Below are positions 7,782 through 13,401 of a stretch of DNA of 13,401 nt, piece after piece. The notes beneath the pieces were generated by a model, which was not told where the DNA came from, did no database searches, and saw nothing but the letters and a program-made list of their open reading frames with translations. The position numbers were made by a program, and so were the translations under genes. The stretch comes from CAZNRY01 sp964575675 (GTDB taxonomy: Bacteria; Eisenbacteria; RBG-16-71-46; CAIMUX01; VGJL01), in NCBI GenBank assembly GCA_964575675.1, contig CAZNRY010000115.1:1-13401 (forward strand), written 5' to 3'. The number at the start of each line of letters is the position of its first letter. Position 1 is the stretch's first letter.

Positions 7782-7799
7782 CGACGCAGGGCGGGGAGC

Positions 7800-7828
7800 T
7801 TGACCGTCCGATAGATGGCTGCTACATT
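7800..7828 (+). promoter_or_regulatory. Predicted sigma70-type promoter for the TPR-AAA+ regulator gene
   Basis: TTGACC (7800-7805) is followed after exactly 17 nt by TACATT (7823-7828). Transcription would begin near 7835, leaving a leader of about 170 nt before the ATG at 8006. The -35 boxes of this promoter and the divergent one at 7776-7781 are only 18 bp apart. Confidence 0.5.
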
Positions 7829-7836
7829 GGGCCCGA

Positions 7837-7999
7837 GTCCGCAACGAACCCCACGGATGCGGACCGCGGGGAAGCGATCCGCAAGGATTCGCAAAGGCCG
7901 TTTCTTCGGAGGATCGGTTCCACGATCCTCCACACCTCCCGAGGGCGATTTCCGGAGACGGGAATCGAGGCCGGTTGACCGGTCAGCATTCGGGAGGAT
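7837..7999 (+). promoter_or_regulatory. Structured 5' leader with anti-Shine-Dalgarno, candidate RNA switch
   Basis: In order: GTCCGC/GCGGAC (7837-7842 with 7859-7864); P1, GGAGGATCG/CGATCCTCC (7908-7916 with 7923-7931, loop GTTCCA); P2, CGATTTCC/GGGAATCG (7946-7953 with 7960-7967, one U-G pair, loop GGAGAC); P3, GGCCGG/CCGGTC (7969-7974 with 7979-7984, one G-U pair, loop TTGA). The ribosome-binding site GGAGGA (7993-7998) follows. The segment ATCCTCC (7925-7931) is complementary both to GGAGGAT in P1 (7908-7914) and to GGAGGAT of the ribosome-binding site (7993-7999). The wobble pairs are valid in + strand RNA only. It matches no riboswitch class I know. Hairpins are seen; regulation is inferred. 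Confidence 0.45.
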
Positions 8000-8005
8000 G
8001 CGAAG

Positions 8006-10324
8006 ATGGTTCCCTCGATTCCACACAAATCAGAGAGTCTCTGCGAGGCTCATGCCGCCGCCGGGCGCCTGGACGAGGGAGATCCCTCCGATGCGGGTCG
8101 CCCAAGGGATGCGCGGCCCGAGCGACGAACGGCCGAACACCCTGCCGATGCAGGATGCGGCGATCTCCGCGCGAGGGCTATGGCCCTGCTCACCAGGGAG
8201 CGGATGCTCTTCCAGGAAAACGGGCATCCCCTCGCGTCCCGGCTCGAGGCGCTGCGCGTGTCTGGGCACGACCGCGAAAATGACGAAGAGGCCCGGACGG
8301 CGGCCTTCGCGCTCGGGATTCTGAATCGGGAGCAGGGCTCGTGGGCGGCGGCGTTCGAGGTCTTCGAATCCGTACGCGGGAAGGTCCGCTCGCCGGTGGA
8401 CGACGCAGCCTGTCTTTGCGAGCAGGCGATCGTCCGCCTCGAGATCGGGCCGCCGGCTCGCGTCGTTCAGCTCTGCGCCCGGGCGCTCCGGTTCTCGCGA
8501 AAGCAGACAGATCCTGCCCTCGACGCGCGGATCCGTCTTGTCGCCGCCGAGGCCTACATCCACGCCGGCGATCATCTCCGTGCTCGGCACTGTCTCGATC
8601 GCCTGCGCGTTGCCTCGCTTCCGGCCGAGGAACACGAACTCCATTGCCTCATCCGCCGGACGGAATCCGACCGGCTCAGGCTCGTCGGGCGCCTCGACGC
8701 GGCGGTGATCGCGTGCGAGGAAGCCTCCGCGCTTGCCTCCCGCCGCCCCGGCGACACCGCGGAAGGGCGCGCCCTGCTTGCCTCGATCGGGCGGCGCTGG
8801 GCGCAGCTCGAGTTCGAGAAGGGGGCCTTGGCCGGCGCGCGGCAGAGGATCGTCGAGGCGCAGAGGCTTCTCTCGAACAGCCACCGCGTCGAGGCGGGGA
8901 GACTGTCGCTCTTGGACGCGTTGATCGACCTCGAGGGCGGGGATGATGAGGCGGCGCGGGTGTCTTTGCGGGCCGCAGAACAGGCATTCCGGGCAACGCG
9001 GCGGTACCTCGACCTCGCGCGGCTCCTGCTCCTGAAGGGGGAGGTTTCGGCGCTCCGCGAGGCGTCGCTCGACTCGCGCGCGATGTCCAGGGAAGGGGTA
9101 TTCGAAGCGAGGGGGCTCTTCCGCCGCCTGGGTCGGGATGCGGAAGTGCGTCGCTGCGATCTCCTCCTCGACACGCTCCGCAGCGATCGTTGGTCGTCCG
9201 TGGACGACAGTTCGTTGGGCGTGATCCGCCCCCCCCGCGTTCCCCGCGTGCGGCGTCTCTCTCAACTCGGCTTCATCACGGCTGATCCGTCAATCCTGCG
9301 CGCCCTCGAACCGATCGAGTCGCTTGCGCGGACACCGATCCCCGTTCTGGTTCTGGGGGAGAGCGGAACGGGGAAGGAAGTGCTGGCCCGCGCGTTGCAC
9401 CGGGCGGGCGGGGGGCGCGGGCCATTCCTTCCGGTCAACTGCGGCGCTCTTCCAACGGAACTGCAGGAAAGCGAGCTCTTCGGACACGTCCGGGGAGCAT
9501 TCACGGGAGCGATTGCCGACAAGATCGGTCTCTTCGAGGCTGCGGATGGCGGGACCCTTCTCCTGGACGAGGTTGGGGAGATGTCCCCGCGGGCCCAGGT
9601 AAAGTTGTTGCGCGTTCTCGAGCTTGGGGAGGTCCGGCGCGTGGGGGAGACGCGGACGAGGCGGGTTCAGGTCCGCGTGATCGCCGCCACCAACGCCGAT
9701 CTCAACGCGCTGATCCGGAACAACGGGTTTCGCCGCGATCTCTACTATCGGCTTTGCGGCCTGAAGCTCGAGCTTCCACCGCTCCGTTGCCGGCTCGGCG
9801 ACATCCCGCTTCTCGCCGCCCACTTCGTGAACCACTTCGGCAGTCATGGCGCCCCGGCGCCGGTCCTATCGCCGGAGGCGCTCGACCGGTTGCTCCAGCA
9901 CTCTTGGCCGGGGAACATACGGGAGCTCCGATTCTGTGTGGAGAAGGCCTGCGCCCTTTCTCTCGCGCTGGGCCGTTCGAGGATTGAATCCGACTGCATC
10001 TCCATCGACCCCGGGATCGGAGACCCCCCCCCAACCCGTCCAGCGCCCCCGCCAGAAGAACAGGTTTCGAACGGTAGTCTCGACGCCTTCATGGAAAACA
10101 TGGAACGGCGCTTGATCCTGAAGGCGCTCGAGGAGAACGGCTGGAATCGGACGCGAGCCGCGCATGCTCTCGGGAGGATGAGCAGGACGACCCTGATCGG
10201 CAAGATGAAGCGCCTCGGGCTCTTCCCGACCCGGGACCAGAAGAACGACGGCGAGCCGCCCGGTGAACCGATTCAAGAGACATCAACCCCGCCGCCCGAG
10301 GCGGCAGGAAATGCGGAGGGTTGA
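8006..10324 (+). CDS. TPR-like repeat / AAA+ sigma54-interaction / Fis-HTH transcriptional activator
   Basis: Predicted sigma54-dependent enhancer-binding protein of 772 residues. ATG 8006 follows GGGAGGA with 7-nt spacing. Residues about 95-395 are TPR-type helical repeats (AAEAYIHAGDHLRARHCLDRL, RRWAQLEFEKGALAGARQRI) in place of a receiver, GAF or PAS input. The AAA+ domain (about 420-655) is complete: Walker A GESGTGKE (451-458), the sigma54-contacting GAFTGA loop (497-502), Walker B GGTLLLDE (515-522), arginine-finger segment FRRDLYYRL (575-583) and WPGNIREL (634-641). A Pro-rich linker leads to a Fis-type HTH (702-738, LKALEENGWNRTRAAHALG then RMSRTTLIGKMKRLGL), which seems to carry one extra residue in the turn. 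The first 50-55 codons have lower third-position GC than the rest, so a start at 8180 or 8204 is possible. No convincing sigma54 -24/-12 site was found by eye in the window. Confidence 0.9.
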   Translation: MVPSIPHKSESLCEAHAAAGRLDEGDPSDAGRPRDARPERRTAEHPADAGCGDLRARAMALLTRERMLFQENGHPLASRLEALRVSGHDRENDEEARTAAFALGILNREQGSWAAAFEVFESVRGKVRSPVDDAACLCEQAIVRLEIGPPARVVQLCARALRFSRKQTDPALDARIRLVAAEAYIHAGDHLRARHCLDRLRVASLPAEEHELHCLIRRTESDRLRLVGRLDAAVIACEEASALASRRPGDTAEGRALLASIGRRWAQLEFEKGALAGARQRIVEAQRLLSNSHRVEAGRLSLLDALIDLEGGDDEAARVSLRAAEQAFRATRRYLDLARLLLLKGEVSALREASLDSRAMSREGVFEARGLFRRLGRDAEVRRCDLLLDTLRSDRWSSVDDSSLGVIRPPRVPRVRRLSQLGFITADPSILRALEPIESLARTPIPVLVLGESGTGKEVLARALHRAGGGRGPFLPVNCGALPTELQESELFGHVRGAFTGAIADKIGLFEAADGGTLLLDEVGEMSPRAQVKLLRVLELGEVRRVGETRTRRVQVRVIAATNADLNALIRNNGFRRDLYYRLCGLKLELPPLRCRLGDIPLLAAHFVNHFGSHGAPAPVLSPEALDRLLQHSWPGNIRELRFCVEKACALSLALGRSRIESDCISIDPGIGDPPPTRPAPPPEEQVSNGSLDAFMENMERRLILKALEENGWNRTRAAHALGRMSRTTLIGKMKRLGLFPTRDQKNDGEPPGEPIQETSTPPPEAAGNAEG

Positions 10325-10352
10325 TTCGCTGCAAACCCGAGCGATCCGTCCG

Positions 10353-11777
10353 TCAGTCCCGCCAGCGGGCGATGTGCGGGGAGAGCTTGTTGCCGGCGCT
10401 CGAGAACCAACCTCCGACGTAGAGGGCCTCGGACCATGCCGCGAACGCCTTGACCTTGTCGGTCGTCCCCGAGCCCATCGGAGACCAGTAGCGGCCGTTC
10501 CAGTAGGCGATGTTGCTCGTGGCGAATCCGTCCGCTTCCCTGAAGCCGCCTCCGGCGATCAGCACGCCGTCGTGAACCGCAAGGGCGGCGACCGGACCGT
10601 CCGTTCCGGTCCCCAGGAAGCTCCAGGCCGTCCCGTTCCAGACGGCGGCATTCCGCGCAGGGAGGCCGTCGATCGCAGAGAAGGCCCCGCCGGCCGCGAC
10701 GCCGCCGTCGTAGCTCGCGAAGGCCCGTATGCTTCCCTCGGCTCCCGCACCGAGCGGCCGCCAAGCGGCCCCATCCCACACTGCGACGCGCCGGGCCACC
10801 CCTGCGCCGGCCCGGTCGAAGTCCCCTCCGGCGTACAGGTCGCCTCCCTCTGATAGGAGCGCGAAGACGCCGGCATCCATGCCGCCGCCGAGCGCAGACC
10901 ACCGCGTGCCGTCCCACCGCGCGATCCGCGCGACGGGGGCGCTGCCGGCATTGGCGAACTCTCCTCCGGCGATCAGTGTTCCCTCGTACTCCGCCAGAGC
11001 ATAGACCGGACCGTCCAATCCGCTGTCGACGGACGTCCATCCGATCCCGTTCCACCGCGCGATGTTGGAAGCGTTCGCGCCGCCGGCGCGCGTGAACTCG
11101 CCCCCGGCGAAGAGAGCGCCCCCCTGGACGGCCAGAGCATAGACGGGCCCGTTCATCCCGCCGCCCAGCGCGCTCCAGGATGAGCCGTCCCAGCGCGCGA
11201 CCCGCTGGGCGTTCGCGTCGCCGGCCCGATCGAACCACCCTCCGGCAATCAACCCGCCGTCGTAGACCGCCAGCGCGAAGACGTTTTCGTTCAATCCCTG
11301 GTAGACGAAGCCGTTCCACCAGCTCGAGTCGCTCGTGGTCATGCCGGGGACCGCATGGGCGGTGTTCGAGAGGGCCGATACGTTCTCTGCGTCATCCGTC
11401 GCCCGCAAGGCGAAGTAGTAGCGGGTCCCGCGCGCGAGATGTTCCATGGCCAGCCGCTCGGTGCTTCCCGCAGGTGATGGCAGGGGAGGGGAAGCGACCG
11501 TCTCGGCCGAGTCCCAGGCCGATAGCGTGAGGGGGACGGTCCCGAACCGGATGTCGTAGGAGGCGGCCGTTCCTGCCCTTCCGTCGTCGCCGGGAGCTTT
11601 CCAGGACAGCTCGACTGAGGAATCGCCCGTCGCGGCGGCAGCCAGGGTCTGCACGGCGCCGGGCGGCGTTGTGTCCATCGTGACCGGCGGCCCGGATTCG
11701 TCCGAGGAGCAGGCGGTCATGAGAGCCAGGAAGAGGAACCAGATAACGGGCAATCGGACCACGGAAAGGCGGCGCAT
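10353..11777 (-). CDS. Lipoprotein with FnIII domain and seven-repeat beta-propeller
   Basis: Predicted outer-membrane-anchored surface or periplasmic protein of 474 residues. The signal peptide ends in lipobox LMTAC (Cys23), followed by Ser24, with no Asp retention signal. Residues about 38-145 form a fibronectin III domain (DTTPPGAVQTLAA ... SVELSWKAPGDD ... YYFALRATDDAENVSALSN). From Trp154 to the end there are seven repeats that each open with W-[ND]-G and contain a V-x-A-[LF]-A core and an AGG-x-F strand. The opening Trp lies at 154, 196, 242, 288, 334, 380, 426 and 472, so six repeats are exactly 46 residues and the first is 42. Seven repeats ending in a closing WRD suggest a seven-bladed propeller. 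The function is unknown; binding or adhesion is a guess. The ribosome-binding site is a perfect AAGGAGGT. It converges on the AAA+ regulator gene with a 28-bp gap. Confidence 0.88.
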   Translation of the reverse strand: MRRLSVVRLPVIWFLFLALMTACSSDESGPPVTMDTTPPGAVQTLAAAATGDSSVELSWKAPGDDGRAGTAASYDIRFGTVPLTLSAWDSAETVASPPLPSPAGSTERLAMEHLARGTRYYFALRATDDAENVSALSNTAHAVPGMTTSDSSWWNGFVYQGLNENVFALAVYDGGLIAGGWFDRAGDANAQRVARWDGSSWSALGGGMNGPVYALAVQGGALFAGGEFTRAGGANASNIARWNGIGWTSVDSGLDGPVYALAEYEGTLIAGGEFANAGSAPVARIARWDGTRWSALGGGMDAGVFALLSEGGDLYAGGDFDRAGAGVARRVAVWDGAAWRPLGAGAEGSIRAFASYDGGVAAGGAFSAIDGLPARNAAVWNGTAWSFLGTGTDGPVAALAVHDGVLIAGGGFREADGFATSNIAYWNGRYWSPMGSGTTDKVKAFAAWSEALYVGGWFSSAGNKLSPHIARWRD

Positions 11778-11782
11778 CGTCG

Positions 11783-11790
11783 ACCTCCTT
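11783..11790 (-). promoter_or_regulatory. Perfect Shine-Dalgarno of the propeller lipoprotein gene
   Basis: AAGGAGGT on the - strand, 5 nt before the ATG at 11777, is the full complement of the canonical 16S 3' end. It predicts strong translation. Confidence 0.8.
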
Positions 11791-11802
11791 CACCCCACCG
11801 GG

Positions 11803-11832
11803 ATTCTAAGCATGATGGACCGCATCTGAGAA
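11803..11832 (-). promoter_or_regulatory. Possible sigma70-type promoter of the propeller lipoprotein gene
   Basis: TAGAAT (11808-11803), one base from TATAAT, is preceded after 18 nt by TTCTCA (11832-11827), a four-of-six match to the -35 box. The predicted leader is about 20 nt. Confidence 0.35.
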
Positions 11833-11863
11833 GCGATCCTCGAGCGCGGGTCGAGATTTCATC

Positions 11864-11893
11864 TTGCGCACCCCGGGAGGCCTCCGCTAGCTT
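11864..11893 (+). promoter_or_regulatory. Possible + strand promoter with a 10-bp palindrome in the spacer
   Basis: TTGCGC (11864-11869), 18-nt spacer, TAGCTT (11888-11893). The spacer holds the perfect palindrome GGAGGCCTCC (11876-11885), placed where a repressor could block RNA polymerase. It would drive the short ORF at 11925. Confidence 0.3.
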
Positions 11894-11924
11894 TGCCGTA
11901 CACAGGAAAGGAGGTGGTCAAAAT

Positions 11925-11960
11925 ATGAAACAACCGACCCGTGAGGTGCCTGAAACCTAG
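11925..11960 (+). CDS. Candidate 11-codon ORF (leader-peptide-like) behind a very strong ribosome-binding site
   Basis: ATG 11925 opens MKQPTREVPET and stops at TAG 11958-11960. Upstream, AAAGGAGGTG (11907-11916) gives an optimal Shine-Dalgarno with 9-10 nt spacing, and the region around the start is AT-rich for this genome, as expected for a real initiation site. The stop codon overlaps the first base of an 11-bp hairpin. No + strand gene follows within the window, so a classical attenuator is not evident. It could be a standalone micro-peptide, a small dual-function RNA, or the start of a decayed gene. The short, basic, Pro/Glu-rich start is faintly like leader segments of some modified-peptide precursors, but nothing like a core or a modifying enzyme is present. 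Confidence 0.33.
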   Translation: MKQPTREVPET

Positions 11961-12000
11961 GCGGCTTGGCAGGGGATTCTGATCCTTCGGCCAAGTCGCC
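11960..12000 (+). terminator. 11-bp stem-loop directly after the short ORF
   Basis: GGCGGCTTGGC (11960-11970) pairs with GCCAAGTCGCC (11990-12000) over 11 bp with a single G-U wobble (11964 with 11996); the loop is 19 nt. On the opposite strand this pair would be a C-A mismatch, favouring a role in + strand RNA. Within the loop, GGGATTC (11973-11979) can alternatively pair with GAATCCC (12005-12011). No T-tract follows. It may also slow the convergent transcript from the mutase gene. Confidence 0.42.
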
Positions 12001-12023
12001 TTCGGAATCCCAGCAGGCAACCG

Positions 12024-12091
12024 AACCCAGGGGTTCCCGGAGTTGGTCCTCCGGGACCGGATCCGCGAGGAAACGGAAGAGCCCCTGGGTT
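12024..12091. repeat. Nested inverted repeats in the 3' region shared by the short ORF and the mutase gene
   Basis: AACCCAGGGG (12024-12033) is perfectly complementary to CCCCTGGGTT (12082-12091). Inside lies a second perfect 8-bp stem, TCCCGGAG/CTCCGGGA (12035-12042 with 12049-12056), with a 6-nt loop TTGGTC. It lies about 110-175 bp downstream of the mutase stop on the - strand and may be a bidirectional transcription end region. Confidence 0.42.
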
Positions 12092-12198
12092 TCTCTATGC
12101 GCGCGTCGCGCTGCGAGACATGGCTGCACGCCCGCGGGCATTGGGCGGTCCCCCTGCATGGCCGCCAGCATCCGCCGGTTGCGCTCGCGGATCTCCTC

Positions 12199-13401
<1,203 letters not shown>

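Noticed and set aside
8030..9265. 411-codon - strand frame under the AAA+ regulator, and similar frames at 536-1420 (-) and 10273-11319 (-)
   Set aside because: All are antisense or out-of-frame shadows with Arg/Pro/Gly-rich products and no motifs. The overlapping genes have clear domains.
10364..11318. 138-bp periodicity as a DNA tandem repeat or CRISPR-like array
   Set aside because: The period comes from protein repeats; the DNA units are diverged, with no identical repeats and spacers.
11905..11920. Complement of this stretch (GACCACCTCCTTTCC) resembles the 3' end of 16S rRNA
   Set aside because: No 16S sequence precedes it on the - strand. It is simply the complement of the strong Shine-Dalgarno of the short ORF.
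11887..12198. Open frame continuing in phase past the TAG of the mutase gene, beginning EEIRERNRRMLAAMQGD
   Set aside because: The first codons have high third-position GC and AGGAGG overlaps the stop, but no start codon lies at usable spacing, the later part loses coding character, and TAG ends most other genes here, so readthrough or recoding is unlikely.

Overview
The window is a GC-rich bacterial segment with seven convincing larger genes, one small gene and one candidate 11-codon ORF. The organism looks like a diderm from the FCB/Eisenbacteria-like part of the tree. That is an inference from the high GC content, the secreted subtilase with a C-terminal FlgD/T9SS-like Ig domain, the FnIII-plus-propeller lipoprotein and the metalloprotease ending in a barrel-like domain. 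No rRNA, ribosomal protein or other phylogenetic marker is present, so the assignment is soft.

Layout. (1) Positions 2-2642, + strand: the 3' part of a secreted S8 serine protease, then a TPR protein with a Fis-type helix-turn-helix, then a 67-residue protein of unknown function. (2) Positions 2643-3083: a gene-free interval with two inverted-repeat structures. The second is a 117-bp element whose right edge abuts the stop codon of the next gene. (3) Positions 3084-7663, - strand: a periplasmic TPR-thioredoxin fusion and, upstream of it, a 988-residue HEXXH metalloprotease with propeller-like and barrel-like parts. (4) Positions 7664-8005: a divergent control region with back-to-back sigma70-type promoters and a structured leader. 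(5) Positions 8006-10324, + strand: a TPR-AAA+-Fis regulator of the sigma54-activator family. (6) Positions 10353-11777, - strand: a lipoprotein with one FnIII domain and seven propeller repeats of almost perfectly constant length. (7) Positions 11778-12198: a second divergent/convergent non-coding region with a tiny ORF behind a very strong ribosome-binding site and strong hairpins. (8) Positions 12199-13401, - strand: the large subunit of an adenosylcobalamin-dependent acyl-CoA mutase, cut by the window edge.

How the parts may work together. Most of the gene products are predicted to be exported (subtilase, TPR-thioredoxin, metalloprotease, propeller lipoprotein), so the region reads as an envelope/secretion neighbourhood. 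Two cytoplasmic regulators sit in it and share the same input (TPR-type helical repeats) and output (Fis-type HTH), but only one has the AAA+ sigma54 motor. The mutase belongs to acyl-CoA metabolism and is probably unrelated.

The observations most worth following are: the leader of the sigma54-type regulator, where the same 7-nt anti-Shine-Dalgarno can pair with either of two identical partners; the Arg-to-Gln change at the substrate-carboxylate position of the mutase; the 117-bp inverted-repeat element; and the TPR-HTH regulator that lacks a motor domain.
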